In this document: in pieces, positions 32,945-41,797 of the stretch
How positions within the stretch are numbered: position 1 is the first letter of the stretch
Layout of the letters: each line of letters opens with the position of its first letter
Source: G963677915 sp963677915
Lineage (GTDB): Bacteria > Bacillota > Clostridia > Lachnospirales > Vallitaleaceae
Assembly (NCBI GenBank): GCA_963677915.2
Contig: CAXXGE010000004.1
Coordinates: forward strand, 4,347-68,346
Direction of reading: 5' to 3'
Length of the DNA stretch: 64,000 nt
The notes under the pieces: generated by a model
Seen by the model: the letters and a program-made list of their open reading frames with translations, nothing else
What the model was told of the DNA's origin: nothing
Database searches by the model: none
Position numbers and translations under genes: made by a program

Positions 32945-35404
32945 ATGGATAGCATTTTTTATTTCGCAGCGTTCATTGGGTTATTGTTTTTCATCAGTCA
33001 TGTCAGACGCAAAGAGTTATTGGAACGACTGGACATACTTGAAAAAGACTCGAAACAGATGAAAAAGGAGCTGGAAAGACTGGTGCGGATGGTGGAACCA
33101 GAAGCGGCATCAGTACCTGAGCAGCCTGAACCGGACCTTGTAAAACCGATCAAAGTTCAGCGGGTGGAAGCGATGGCGGAAATCGTGGTACCAGCAGAAC
33201 CAGCACAACCAGCACAATCTGTTCAGGAGCCAGCTGAAAAACCGAAAGCGAAACTGGAAGGTTTCTTCAACAAGGACCTGTTCTCCATTGAATCAATCAT
33301 CACAAAATTGGGTATCCTGCTTCTTGTCATAGGAGCAGGATACTTGTCCAAACTGGCCTACGATGCAGGTTATCTGACGGTGGAAATCGTCCTGCTGATG
33401 GTCACCGTCATCGGTATAGGTCTCATTGTCTCGGGGGATTTCGTCAGAAAACGTGGCCGTTACAGGCTGTGCATCGTGCTGTTCGGCGGGGGCATTGCGG
33501 TGCTTTATACGACAGTCTATGCGGCCTTTCAAGTCTACGGCGTCATCAATGAAATCCTTACTTTCATTTTCATGGTGTCGATTACATTCTTCGCCTTTGC
33601 GCTGTCTCTCCGGAGCAGCAACATCACTTTGTCGATCTTTGGAATTCTAGGTGGGCTGTTGACGCCTTTTCTCATAGAATTCCATTTTCTCAACCTGTTC
33701 GGTGTGGGCCTCTATATCATTTTGCTGTCCATCGGATCCCAGTTCTTCTATGTGTTTAAAAGGTGGCGGCTTCTACAGCTGAGCAATATTGCAGGTACTT
33801 ATACCATCGTCTTTTATCTCATCGCCTCCAGCATGTCAGGAAACGCGGGCAATGCCAGCCTTATAGCAGGGCTTGCGGTGATCCTGATGCTTATTTTCTG
33901 CGGCACGGAATATGGTCTGTTTCTTCTCAATAAGGAACGGAACGAATGGCCGATGGTATCGGAAGGCATACAAGCGGCACTGCCCATCTTAACGCTGCTT
34001 GTCCTGTTGAACCTGCTTCAGATGTCCCAAAGACAATGGAGTTATGTGCTTTTCGTATGGGCCATGGCCTATGCGGCACTATGGCTGCTGCTGTACAAGA
34101 AACGCCATATAACCCTGGTTTCGGATATTTCACTAAGCTATGCCGCTTTGATGCTGATGTTTTCAGCTATCCTATTCTACGGTGCGAAAATTCAGGCTGC
34201 AGCAGTAGTCACAGAAGCGCTTATCCTGTATGGTATCAATAGAAAGATTAAGCACAAGCTCATCCTATACATTGGCCACGGCATTGCCGCTGTTGGTGCT
34301 GGCATGGCCTTCTTCATGGTCTATGAAGCTTTCGTTTTCAGTAGAATCGGCCAGGGGGAAATCATAGGTGCACTAGCGGTGATCGCACTCCTAACAGGTG
34401 CGGCCTATTTCCACAAAGGCAATGTCAGGCTTGTTTTCGGGAATTATCTCTACGTATTCTTTGGCACGCTGCTGCTGATGTTCATCCTGGTGGAGCGTGT
34501 CGACACTGAGGTGACAATTATTGTCATGACAGTCTGGTTCCTGACTCTCCATCTGGTCGTAGAAAGGACAGGCCTGATTAAGGGAAACAGCCCTGCGCTT
34601 ATTGTGCTGGTGCCGTTTTTTGCTGTCGAACAGGCTTCGTGGCTGCAGGTAATTTATGGCACATCCTTCGAGTGGCTTTTATTCATGGCGAAGGTGATTT
34701 TCATTGTAGGCGCCTACGGATTGACACTGCTTGCAAAAGACCGCATGGTTGAACAGGTCAGGATTGCAGTCAAATTGCTTGCCTACATCGCCCTTTTCGC
34801 CCTTTGTTCTGCAGAAGGATCCATGCTGAGCCATTCCATGGAAGCGCCCCTTGTACTGACGGCTGGTATCCTTATCCTCCAGGGGCGATTCGAACCTTCC
34901 CGTACCAATGAAATTATGTCTGGCGCTTTGGTGGGATTCAAGGTGCTGTGGCTTGCAGCAGCAGCGTTTTACATTTGGATTGATGCGGTGTTCCTGATGG
35001 CGTACGAAATGTCCTTCACGGCCTTTTTCTGGAACGCGTTGATACTCGTGGGCCTCTATCTCATTATGGCTTCCCTGAACATGAAGAAGCCCTATATCTT
35101 CATCATCCACTATATTGCCTTCATGATTGTAACGTATGGGAATATCGGTGTGCAGGAGAGCGCCAGGTCGCTGATGACACTGATCTGGGCGACTTATCCA
35201 ATCATCGGTCTGGTATATGGCGTCGTGAAAAGCAGGAAGGCTGTGGCTAATATCTCGATGGTCATGATTCTCTTTGTTGCCGTGAAGTTCCTGGTGGTGG
35301 ACCTGGCGACGCTGAATATCGTCTGGAAAATCATTACGGCCATGCTGTTTGGACTGGCGCTGCTGGTTTTGAGCTATTTTCTTCAGCCAAAGCTGAGTGA
35401 ATAG
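32945..35404 (+). CDS. DUF2339 polytopic membrane protein
   Basis: 819 residues. An N-terminal helix, a short coiled coil (ELLERLDILEKDSKQMKKELERLVRMVEP), a Pro/Glu/Ala linker, then more than 20 predicted transmembrane helices, starting with SIESIITKLGILLLVIGAGYLSKLAYDAGY. This is the DUF2339 layout. Function is unknown; a role in envelope or transport is only a guess. Ribosome site GGGGGGAGT. Confidence 0.85.
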   Translation: MDSIFYFAAFIGLLFFISHVRRKELLERLDILEKDSKQMKKELERLVRMVEPEAASVPEQPEPDLVKPIKVQRVEAMAEIVVPAEPAQPAQSVQEPAEKPKAKLEGFFNKDLFSIESIITKLGILLLVIGAGYLSKLAYDAGYLTVEIVLLMVTVIGIGLIVSGDFVRKRGRYRLCIVLFGGGIAVLYTTVYAAFQVYGVINEILTFIFMVSITFFAFALSLRSSNITLSIFGILGGLLTPFLIEFHFLNLFGVGLYIILLSIGSQFFYVFKRWRLLQLSNIAGTYTIVFYLIASSMSGNAGNASLIAGLAVILMLIFCGTEYGLFLLNKERNEWPMVSEGIQAALPILTLLVLLNLLQMSQRQWSYVLFVWAMAYAALWLLLYKKRHITLVSDISLSYAALMLMFSAILFYGAKIQAAAVVTEALILYGINRKIKHKLILYIGHGIAAVGAGMAFFMVYEAFVFSRIGQGEIIGALAVIALLTGAAYFHKGNVRLVFGNYLYVFFGTLLLMFILVERVDTEVTIIVMTVWFLTLHLVVERTGLIKGNSPALIVLVPFFAVEQASWLQVIYGTSFEWLLFMAKVIFIVGAYGLTLLAKDRMVEQVRIAVKLLAYIALFALCSAEGSMLSHSMEAPLVLTAGILILQGRFEPSRTNEIMSGALVGFKVLWLAAAAFYIWIDAVFLMAYEMSFTAFFWNALILVGLYLIMASLNMKKPYIFIIHYIAFMIVTYGNIGVQESARSLMTLIWATYPIIGLVYGVVKSRKAVANISMVMILFVAVKFLVVDLATLNIVWKIITAMLFGLALLVLSYFLQPKLSE

Positions 35405-35425
35405 GAATCAATGAGGAGACCTGAC

Positions 35426-35500
35426 ATGCAAAGAATCATACCTCATCTATGGTACGACAAGGAGGCACTTGAGAGAGCGCGGCGGGGACTGTCTGAATAG
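35426..35500 (+). pseudogene. remnant of a PhnB/VOC-type protein
   Basis: ATG followed by QRIIPHLWYDKEA is the usual beginning of PhnB-like VOC proteins, with a fitting ribosome site (GAGGAGACCTGAC). After 15 codons the similarity stops and a TAG follows (25 codons in all). The rest was deleted, apparently next to the start of the immunity-like gene. Confidence 0.5.
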
Positions 35501-35519
35501 AACTGGAAAGGTATTCGTT

Positions 35520-36011
35520 ATGGAAAAAACCAGAAAAATTCTAAGCGATAGGGAAGCACCCTATATACAGGCACTCATGAAATTGATTGATACCCAGAGT
35601 AAGGCCACCCTTGCCAACTGGGCAATTGACTACGCCGAGAGAGTTATGTTGCCATTGTGGATCAAGTATTATCCTGATGACATGCGTCCGGAAAACGCAC
35701 TGAACTCAGCCAGGGAGTGGCTGTCCGGAGCTATTAAGCTGCCCCGGGCTAGAGTGGCGATCCTTGAATGCCACGCTGCCGCCCGGGAAGCGGAAGGAAA
35801 TCCTGTCGCTCAGGCAGCAGCCAGAGCAATGGGGCAATCCGCATCCACAATCCATTCGGCAAGACATAGTATCGGGCTGGCTTTTTATGGAGCTTTGGCT
35901 GTCGCATATGATGAACTCGGGACGGAAGCTCCCTGGAGCCAGCTTGAGCAGCGTGCTGCTGAAGAGTGCGGGCGTATGTTGGAGGCGTTGCGTGCGGTTG
36001 CGGTAAAATGA
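35520..36011 (+). CDS. Imm-5-like putative immunity protein
   Basis: 163 residues from ATG 35520. All-helical protein with the repeated small-residue pattern ARVAILECHAAAREAEGNPVAQAAARAMGQSASTIHSARHSIGLAFYGALAVAYDELG typical of putative immunity proteins of the Imm-5-like type. No toxin gene is adjacent, and an AraC regulator follows 57 bp downstream. Function as an immunity protein is therefore only a family-based label. Confidence 0.7.
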   Translation: MEKTRKILSDREAPYIQALMKLIDTQSKATLANWAIDYAERVMLPLWIKYYPDDMRPENALNSAREWLSGAIKLPRARVAILECHAAAREAEGNPVAQAAARAMGQSASTIHSARHSIGLAFYGALAVAYDELGTEAPWSQLEQRAAEECGRMLEALRAVAVK

Positions 36012-36068
36012 CAACCAAGGTCAAGAAATACACTGCCCCAACATGATACACTGTAATCAGGTGGTGAG

Positions 36069-36962
36069 ATGATGAGCAACGATCAAGTGACAGCTGTCAG
36101 AAAAATGCAGCAATATATTGCCGAACACCTGAAGGAGCCGATTACCCTGCTAGCTCTAGCACGGCAAGCGGGTTATTCGCCGTGGTACAGCGCCAGGATA
36201 TTCAAGACGTTGACCGGGAAGACGCCTTTTGAGTATATTCGGCTTATGCGACTTTCTGAAGCAGCTTTGTTTATCAGGGACAAGGAAAGCAGAGTACTGG
36301 ACGTCGCCCTTGATTTCGTTTTCGATTCGCAGGAGGGCTTCACCAGGGCATTCAGCAGGACCTTCGGCATCACACCCAAACGATACATGACGGAGAAACC
36401 GCCGATAAGCTTGTTCATGGCCTATCCGGCAGTTGCTTCTTACAAGGCGTATTTGGAAGGAGAGATTGCAGTGGATAAGGAAACTTCAATGATTTTCACG
36501 CAGGTTGTCGAGAAACCAAGAAGAAAAATGATTCTAAAAAGAGGCATCAAAGCAGAGGAATATTTCGCTTATTGTGAAGAGGTTGGCTGTGATATCTGGG
36601 GCACACTGACCAGCATAAAAGAGGCACTGGGTGAACCGATGGGCCTGTGGCTACCGGAGCGTATGCGGCCGGATGGAACATCCACTTATGTGCAAGGCGT
36701 AGAAGTGGCCGAAGACTATGCAGGCATCGTGCCGGAAGGCTATGACTTGATTGATATGCCTGCTGCAAAGATCATGGTCTTTCAAGGTGAGCCCTACGAT
36801 GATGAAATCTTCATAGAGGCAATCGCTGCCCTCCGCAAGGCCATAGAAAAGTACGATCCCCGAATCTACGGATTCAAGTGGAAGGAAGACGGAATTCAGT
36901 TCCAGCTTGAACCTCAAGGATACAGAGGCTACATCGAAGGCAAGGAAGTCGAAGCGTTGTAG
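36069..36962 (+). CDS. AraC-family regulator with GyrI-like effector domain
   Basis: 297 residues. Two N-terminal AraC helix-turn-helix units (MQQYIAEHLKEPITLLALARQAGYSPWYSARIFKTLTGKTPFEYIRLMRLSEAA... DFVFDSQEGFTRAFSRTFGITPKRY, about 10-110) and a C-terminal GyrI-like small-molecule binding domain (about 140-297). Regulators of this architecture (Rob/MarA-like with GyrI) respond to drugs or metabolites. REP locus 7 starts on the last base of the stop codon. Confidence 0.9.
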   Translation: MMSNDQVTAVRKMQQYIAEHLKEPITLLALARQAGYSPWYSARIFKTLTGKTPFEYIRLMRLSEAALFIRDKESRVLDVALDFVFDSQEGFTRAFSRTFGITPKRYMTEKPPISLFMAYPAVASYKAYLEGEIAVDKETSMIFTQVVEKPRRKMILKRGIKAEEYFAYCEEVGCDIWGTLTSIKEALGEPMGLWLPERMRPDGTSTYVQGVEVAEDYAGIVPEGYDLIDMPAAKIMVFQGEPYDDEIFIEAIAALRKAIEKYDPRIYGFKWKEDGIQFQLEPQGYRGYIEGKEVEAL

Positions 36963-37019
36963 TGCCAAAAAGGTCCGTCCCCGTGGCACCGGTGCCAGGG
37001 GGACGGACCTTTTTGGCAC
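36962..37019. repeat. REP-like palindrome pair, back to back (locus 7)
   Basis: Inverted 28-bp copies 36962-36989 and 36992-37019 with only two bases between, giving a near-perfect 58-bp palindrome. GGACGGACC subtype. The first copy has CCGTGGCAC instead of CCCTGGCAC. Confidence 0.9.
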
Positions 37020-37020
37020 T

Positions 37021-37055
37021 ACCTTAAAACCGTAATAACTTGCGGTTTTAAAAGG
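37021..37055. terminator. hairpin after AraC gene
   Basis: ACCTTAAAACCG...CGGTTTTAAAAGGT; no long T-tract, so termination is uncertain. Confidence 0.4.
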
Positions 37056-37066
37056 TCTAAAACCTA

Positions 37067-37121
37067 TTGACAATCTATTGACGAAGTTATATAATCAGCT
37101 ATAAGTTAACCATGGCAAACT
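37067..37121 (+). promoter_or_regulatory. feo operon promoter with a possible DtxR-type operator
   Basis: TTGACA (37067-37072), 17 nt, TATAAT (37090-37095). An imperfect palindrome AGTTAACCATGGCAAACT lies at 37104-37121 over the expected transcription start, a position and size suiting a DtxR/IdeR-family repressor. Binding is inferred. Confidence 0.55.
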
Positions 37122-37163
37122 ATTTAAGGCGGATTCATTTCTGTCTGGAGGGGACTATAGACC

Positions 37164-37555
37164 ATGAGCTACAACGAATCGGCTGAGATGTATCTTGAGA
37201 CTATCTATATCCTGGAACAGGACATGGTCATGCACACAGTGTGGATATTGCCAGGCATCTGGATGTCACGAAACCAAGTGTGAGCAAGGCGATGAAGCTC
37301 CTGAAGGAACAGGGGCTGGTCAACAAGGAAGCTTACGGCAGTATTACGCTGACAGACAAAGGAAAGGCTGTTTCCAGGAAAATCTACAAAAGGCACCACA
37401 TGATAAGCAGTTTTCTTGAATCATCCCTGGGTCTTGATCCTGCTGAAGCATCGGACAATGCATGCAGGATGGAACACATCGTTTCTGAAGAAATGCTCAA
37501 GGCAATCGAGAAGTATATGGAAACCGGAGGTCAATATGGGAATGACGCTGATTAA
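37164..37555 (+). pseudogene. DtxR/MntR-family metal-dependent repressor, one frameshift
   Basis: The N-terminus SYNESAEMYLETIYILEQ and the continuation VDIARHLDVTKPSVSKAMKLLKEQGLVNKEAYGSITLTDKGKAVSRKIYKRHHMI are in different frames. The break lies at CACACAGTGTGG (about 37234-37245), where a GT appears duplicated. Joined, the protein has the winged helix and metal-binding dimerisation domain (LDPAEASDNACRMEHIVSEEMLKAIEKY) at about 130 residues. With Fe(II) or Mn(II) bound it would repress the feo genes. The 3' end overlaps feoA. Sequencing error is probable. Confidence 0.85.
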
Positions 37556-37769
37556 TCTGGCTCAAGCCAAAGTGGGCACGGCCCATGTCATTGGGAAAAT
37601 CGATACAACGGATACAGATATGAAAGCATTCCTTTTTTCGCTAGGATGTTACGAAGGGGAAAAAGTGACAGTCGTTTCCGTACTGGCGGAAAACTACGTC
37701 ATCAACGTGAAAGATGCAAGGTATAGCATCGACAGAGAACTGGCCGAAGCGATATTGGTCGAGGAATAG
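37536..37769 (+). CDS. feoA: ferrous iron transport protein A
   Basis: 77 residues from ATG 37536 (ACCGGAGGTCAAT before it). SH3-like FeoA fold: NLAQAKVGTAHVIGKI, LFSLGCYEGEKVTVVSVLAENYVINVKDARYSIDRELAEAILV. FeoA is a small cytosolic partner of FeoB. It overlaps the repressor gene and is 65 bp before feoB. Confidence 0.9.
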   Translation: MGMTLINLAQAKVGTAHVIGKIDTTDTDMKAFLFSLGCYEGEKVTVVSVLAENYVINVKDARYSIDRELAEAILVEE

Positions 37770-37834
37770 TCAATAAAAGCAGGCTTTTTATTTGCACTAA
37801 AAGTTAGACAAGGCTAACAATATGGAGGGTCAAT

Positions 37835-39829
37835 ATGAGAATTGCACTAGCAGGAAACCCGAACAGCGGGAAGACGACGCTGTTCAACGCCATAACAGGC
37901 AAAGTGGCACATGTTGGAAACTGGGCGGGCGTAACCGTCGACAAGAAGGAAAGTGATATCAAGCGCGTATATGAGACTGGCGGAGAGAGAATTCGTGTCG
38001 TGGACCTTCCAGGAGCCTATTCCATGTCTCCCTACACGACTGAGGAAAGCATCACCAGCGGTTATGTAAAAAGAGAAGCCCCGGATGCCATCATCAATAT
38101 CGTGGATGCGACCAATTTGAGCAGGAGCCTGTTTTTCACTACCCAGCTTCTCGAACTTGGCATTCCTGTGGTCGTGGCACTTAACAAAAGCGACCTGATG
38201 GAGAAGAAGGGCCTGTCGATTGACATTGAAAAACTATCCTCCGAGCTGGGATGTCCGGTTGTGAAAACATCACCTGTTCTCGGAACCGGCCTTAAGGAGC
38301 TTGTTGCTGCAGCAGCAAAGCTTAAAGAAGAGGGACAGACGGCGCCCTTTGACGGTTCGGGCGTGAACATGGCCGATAAAGAAGCTGTCAAGGCGATGGA
38401 CCGCAAACGGTTTGCTTTTGCTGACGGCATTGTCAGGGATGTAGAGCTTAGAAAAACAGAAAGCAGCAAGCAGACATGGCAGGACAGAGCAGACAGAGTC
38501 ATTGCTCACAGATTGCTTGGTATTCCTATTTTCGCGGCTGTAATCTATGCTGTCTTTTCCATCTCGCAGAGCTATCTTGGTCCCTTGCTAGCGGACTTTT
38601 TCGTTGGCTGGATCGATGCGGCCTATGTCTTTGTAGAGGGTCTGCTCACGGACAATGTATCGCCAGTACTGCGTGCGCTTCTTCTTGACGGCATCATCGG
38701 CGGTGTCAGTGCGGTCGTAGGCTTCCTGCCCCTTATCATGGTGCTCTTCTTCCTGCTTGCTCTCCTTGAGGACAGTGGCTATATGGCAAGGGTTGCGGTT
38801 GTCATGGACAGATACCTTAAGAAAGTAGGGTTGTCCGGCAAGTCCATTATACCGATGGTCATCGGAACTGGCTGTGCCATTCCGGGCATCATGGCCACAA
38901 GAACAATCAGGGACAAACGCCAACGCCGGACAACTGCCATGCTGACACCTTTCATGCCGTGTGGTGCGAAGCTGCCTGTCATCGCCCTGTTTGCCGGCGT
39001 CTTCTTCGAGGATTCGGCTTGGGTGGGCACATCCATGTACTTTGCAGCAATCCTCATTGTCATTGCGGGAGCCTTGATTGTGAAGAAGATTACGAAGGAA
39101 GAAGCATCGAGGTCCTATTTTATCATCGAGCTGCCCGAGTACCGCTTGCCGAGCATCAAGCGTGCTTTCGTCTCAATGATTTCAAGGGCCAAGGCGTTCA
39201 TCATAAAGGCGTTTACAATTATCATGGTCTGCAATGCGGTTATTCAGATTATGCAGACGTTCACCTTGGGCTTTAAAGTCGTCGGTGAAGGGATGGAAAG
39301 CCATAGCATCCTAGCAAGCCTGGCGGGGCCTTTTGCGGTCATACTCATCCCACTCGGATTCGGTGTATGGCAGCTGGCGGCAGCGGCTATTACGGGCTTC
39401 ATCGCCAAGGAGAACGTGGTCGGCACACTGGCTGTTGTCTATAGCATCGCCAACTTCATTGACACGGAGGAACTTGCTCTTGTATCCGGTGCGGAAAACG
39501 TCGCTTCAGTCATGGGACTGTCTTCGGTGGCGGCACTGTCGTACCTGATGTTCAACCTGTTTACACCGCCGTGTTTTGCGGCAATCGGCGCCATGAGCGC
39601 TGAGATGGAAAGCAGGAAATGGCTCTGGGCCGGACTCGGATTCCAGCTGGGCATGGGTTATACGGTAGCCTACTTTGTCTACCAGATCGGGACCCTTGCG
39701 ACGACAGGCAGATTCGGAGAGGCAGCACTGCCGGGACTTGCAGGCGTCGCTGCAATTACTGGCATCATCGTTTATATGATGCTGCGGAAAGACAACAGAA
39801 GACTTGTTGAGCTGGAGGAGGTGGCCTGA
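37835..39829 (+). CDS. feoB: ferrous iron transport protein B
   Basis: 664 residues. N-terminal G domain: G1 GNPNSGKTTLFNAITG, G3 VDLPGAYSMSPYT, G4 ALNKSDLM. Then a helical linker, and a C-terminal membrane domain with the Gate motifs (LLALLEDSGYMARVAVVMD, GTGCAIPGIMATRTI, TPFMPCGAKLPVIALFAG). It imports Fe(II), which is abundant in anoxic habitats. A tiny frame follows immediately (39829-39855) and may be what remains of a FeoC-like or Cys-rich small partner. Confidence 0.96.
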   Translation: MRIALAGNPNSGKTTLFNAITGKVAHVGNWAGVTVDKKESDIKRVYETGGERIRVVDLPGAYSMSPYTTEESITSGYVKREAPDAIINIVDATNLSRSLFFTTQLLELGIPVVVALNKSDLMEKKGLSIDIEKLSSELGCPVVKTSPVLGTGLKELVAAAAKLKEEGQTAPFDGSGVNMADKEAVKAMDRKRFAFADGIVRDVELRKTESSKQTWQDRADRVIAHRLLGIPIFAAVIYAVFSISQSYLGPLLADFFVGWIDAAYVFVEGLLTDNVSPVLRALLLDGIIGGVSAVVGFLPLIMVLFFLLALLEDSGYMARVAVVMDRYLKKVGLSGKSIIPMVIGTGCAIPGIMATRTIRDKRQRRTTAMLTPFMPCGAKLPVIALFAGVFFEDSAWVGTSMYFAAILIVIAGALIVKKITKEEASRSYFIIELPEYRLPSIKRAFVSMISRAKAFIIKAFTIIMVCNAVIQIMQTFTLGFKVVGEGMESHSILASLAGPFAVILIPLGFGVWQLAAAAITGFIAKENVVGTLAVVYSIANFIDTEELALVSGAENVASVMGLSSVAALSYLMFNLFTPPCFAAIGAMSAEMESRKWLWAGLGFQLGMGYTVAYFVYQIGTLATTGRFGEAALPGLAGVAAITGIIVYMMLRKDNRRLVELEEVA

Positions 39830-39855
39830 TGCTGACAAATATCATCGTATTTTGA
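39829..39855 (+). pseudogene. eight-codon frame overlapping feoB stop; possible remnant
   Basis: MLTNIIVF then TGA, with the ribosome site GGAGGAGGTGG and an ATGA overlap with feoB. In many Clostridia feoB is followed by a short membrane peptide that begins in this way; here it ends after eight codons just before REP locus 8. The identification is tentative. Confidence 0.35.
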
Positions 39856-39867
39856 TGGCAAATCTTA

Positions 39868-39936
39868 ATGCCAGAGGGACGGACCTTTTTGGCACAGGTT
39901 GAATACCCGTGCCAAAAAGGTCCGTCCCTCTGGCAT
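39868..39936. repeat. REP-like palindrome pair (locus 8)
   Basis: Inverted copies 39868-39895 and 39909-39936 with ATGCC/GGCAT outer ends in place of GTGCC/GGCAC (compensating changes preserve the pairing). It lies between converging feoB and rsgI; GGACGGACC subtype. Confidence 0.9.
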
Positions 39937-39949
39937 TGCAATTATTCCG

Positions 39950-40918
39950 TCAATTCTTTCCTTTAGAACCAGATCCTGAACCAGATCCTGAACCAGATCC
40001 TGAACCAGATCCTGAACCCGATCCTGAACCCGAACCGGAATCCGAACCTGAACCCGGACCAGGGCCAGCACCGTTATCGGAACCGGCATCATTTTGGTTC
40101 TGATTCTGCTCTTGATTCTGCTCTTGATTTTGAGAATCTTCGCCAGCGTTCTGTTCCTGAGATTGTTCTTGTTCTTGCTCTTTTTCTTGTTCCTGATTCA
40201 TCTGTGTCTGTGACATGATCTCTCTGACCGGTTTGTCAAGCCATTCATCCAAGTCGTCTTCATCCAGATCATCTGAGCTTTCAATGAGTTTCTCCACCAG
40301 GTTCAGCTTGCCGGGTGTGACACCGAGCTCCCTGGCTTCTGCGACTCTTTCAGCCCCGACCGCTTCAGCGTTCACAACGGCTTCGCGGTTGTTCTTTTCG
40401 ACACCTTGGTTGGCGACTTGTGCAAGGATTTGTGCAAGTGCGCCTGCCTTCTCCATGTTCTTGGACGACGTGGCGATAGCGATACCGCTGTCCTCACTGT
40501 CCAGATAGCCTTCTTCTGCAATGGCATCGATGCATTCCGAAAGTGCCAACTGGATACGATCATGCTTCATGTCCTTGAGCTCAAGGCGTTCAAGAATCGC
40601 TTCGCCGTCGGCATTGACACCCTCGGCGGAAAGAACCCTTTCAAAGCGGTTCAGTGTGAATTCCAGCGAAGGATTCACATCCATGCTTACATAGGTATAA
40701 GGCGTGTAATAGGCATAGGCACCTATACCGATGAACAATAACAAGCTTGCGGCGACCGATGCTAAAGTATACATCCTTTTGGGTTTGATTTGGTTTTTCA
40801 TATTGATTTCTACCTCCTGTCCGATTAGGTAATCCTGATTTCTTACCTTGGTGACACATCCATCGTCAGAAAGTATGGCGGCGATATTCCTGCGTATTTC
40901 AACAACAATTCCTTTCAT
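39950..40918 (-). CDS. rsgI: RsgI-type anti-sigma-I factor
   Basis: 322 residues from ATG 40918 (AAGGAGGTCATTGAT before it). Residues 1-45 are the RsgI N-terminal domain (KGIVVEIRRNIAAILSDDGCVTKVRN) that binds SigI in the cytoplasm. A transmembrane helix (about 56-74) and an extracellular domain starting YVSMDVNPSLEFTLNRF follow. The tail is Gln/Glu-rich and ends in a (Ser-Gly)n stretch. In Clostridium thermocellum such proteins carry carbohydrate-binding modules; here only low-complexity sequence remains, ending just before REP locus 8, so the sensor may have been lost. Directly follows sigI. Confidence 0.88.
   Translation of the reverse strand: MKGIVVEIRRNIAAILSDDGCVTKVRNQDYLIGQEVEINMKNQIKPKRMYTLASVAASLLLFIGIGAYAYYTPYTYVSMDVNPSLEFTLNRFERVLSAEGVNADGEAILERLELKDMKHDRIQLALSECIDAIAEEGYLDSEDSGIAIATSSKNMEKAGALAQILAQVANQGVEKNNREAVVNAEAVGAERVAEARELGVTPGKLNLVEKLIESSDDLDEDDLDEWLDKPVREIMSQTQMNQEQEKEQEQEQSQEQNAGEDSQNQEQNQEQNQNQNDAGSDNGAGPGPGSGSDSGSGSGSGSGSGSGSGSGSGSGSGSKGKN
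39966..40050. repeat. 12-bp tandem repeat encoding Ser-Gly
   Basis: The unit CCAGATCCTGAA is repeated about five times, then degenerates into Gly-Ser variants with CCCGAACC steps. On the coding (minus) strand it gives Ser-Gly repeats in RsgI. It is likely prone to length changes by replication slippage. Confidence 0.85.
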
Positions 40919-40919
40919 A

Positions 40920-41633
40920 TCAATGACCTCCTTTTCTGATGAATGACATGTACTCAGCAAGTGCAGGATACTCTCCGGAAAGTATCACCACTGCTGCTAT
41001 AATATATCTACGGTGGTGTTCCAATAATTTCCGGGGTAGGTCGGTAGTTTTACAAATATTTTTTATTGGCAGCTTGCAGGTGCTTTCGAGTTCATTGCGG
41101 ATAATAGTGCTTTCAAGAATGTAAAGGACAGCTTTTTTGCATGCATTACGCGTCTTCTCGGTCTTGGGGGAACAGGACGCCAGATTGAAAAATGAAAAGC
41201 CGAACTTATTGAATTCGCTGTTGGCTGCTTCGATCTCATACTTAATAGAAGTATCCTTCTGTACGGATAGCTTCTCAGACAACTCAATCCGGATGCCGGG
41301 ACTGACATCTTCCTCATGTTCTGCACCAAACACCACCGGGTCAACAGACAGCTCAGGATCGCGCTTTCTTTCTGAGCGATAATGGTCAATCAGACTCCGT
41401 CTGATAGCCAGTTCAGCAAAGGGGATGAAACTGCCTTTGTCGGGATCGTATTTTTTCACGGCGTTTGAAAAGGCGATCAGAGCAACAGACCATTCATCAT
41501 CGCTCTTGTCTATATATTTGTGGCACGTCTGATAGGCACAGTGGATAATGAAATGGTTCATTTCATCGACGAACTCGGAAAAAAACCTATCGTCTTCAGC
41601 GGCCTGTACAGCTTTTTCGTCTATGATTCCCAC
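40920..41633 (-). CDS. sigI: RNA polymerase sigma-I factor
   Basis: 237 residues from GTG 41633, which lies 5 nt after GAAGGAGGTG; the ATG at 41654 is upstream of that site. Sigma-70 region 2 (EFVDEMNHFIIHCAYQTCHKYIDKSDDEWSVALIAFSNAVKKYDPDKGSFIPFAELAIRRSLIDHYRSE) and a divergent region 4 (LPIKNICKTTDLPRKLLEHHRRYIIAAVVILSGEYP) are as in SigI. One base separates it from rsgI. SigI regulates heat-shock or extracellular polysaccharide genes in relatives. Confidence 0.9.
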   Translation of the reverse strand: MGIIDEKAVQAAEDDRFFSEFVDEMNHFIIHCAYQTCHKYIDKSDDEWSVALIAFSNAVKKYDPDKGSFIPFAELAIRRSLIDHYRSERKRDPELSVDPVVFGAEHEEDVSPGIRIELSEKLSVQKDTSIKYEIEAANSEFNKFGFSFFNLASCSPKTEKTRNACKKAVLYILESTIIRNELESTCKLPIKNICKTTDLPRKLLEHHRRYIIAAVVILSGEYPALAEYMSFIRKGGH

Positions 41634-41663
41634 GGTGCACCTCCTTCTTCCCATTTATATATA

Positions 41664-41694
41664 TACGGAAATATCACTGAAAATTCAGGGGTGG
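41664..41694 (-). promoter_or_regulatory. candidate SigI-type autoregulatory promoter
   Basis: On the minus strand CCACCCC (41694-41688) and CGTA (41667-41664) are spaced by 20 nt, similar to the C-rich -35 and CGAA-like -10 described for SigI promoters. The match is loose. Confidence 0.3.
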
Positions 41695-41797
41695 TTCCAT
41701 AAGTTTATTATCCAGTAAAATAATGGAAATAGCAATTGAATAGTTGGATAGATTCGAGATATAATATTTATAAGACACAGGCACTGGAAGTGAGAGT

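Noticed and set aside
35520..36011. Imm-5-like gene considered as part of a polymorphic toxin locus
   Set aside because: No toxin, WXG100 or secretion gene is adjacent; neighbours are a VOC remnant and an AraC regulator.
39966..40050. Regular 12-bp repeat considered as CRISPR or minisatellite
   Set aside because: Units are contiguous without spacers and encode Ser-Gly repeats in RsgI, so it is a coding tandem repeat.
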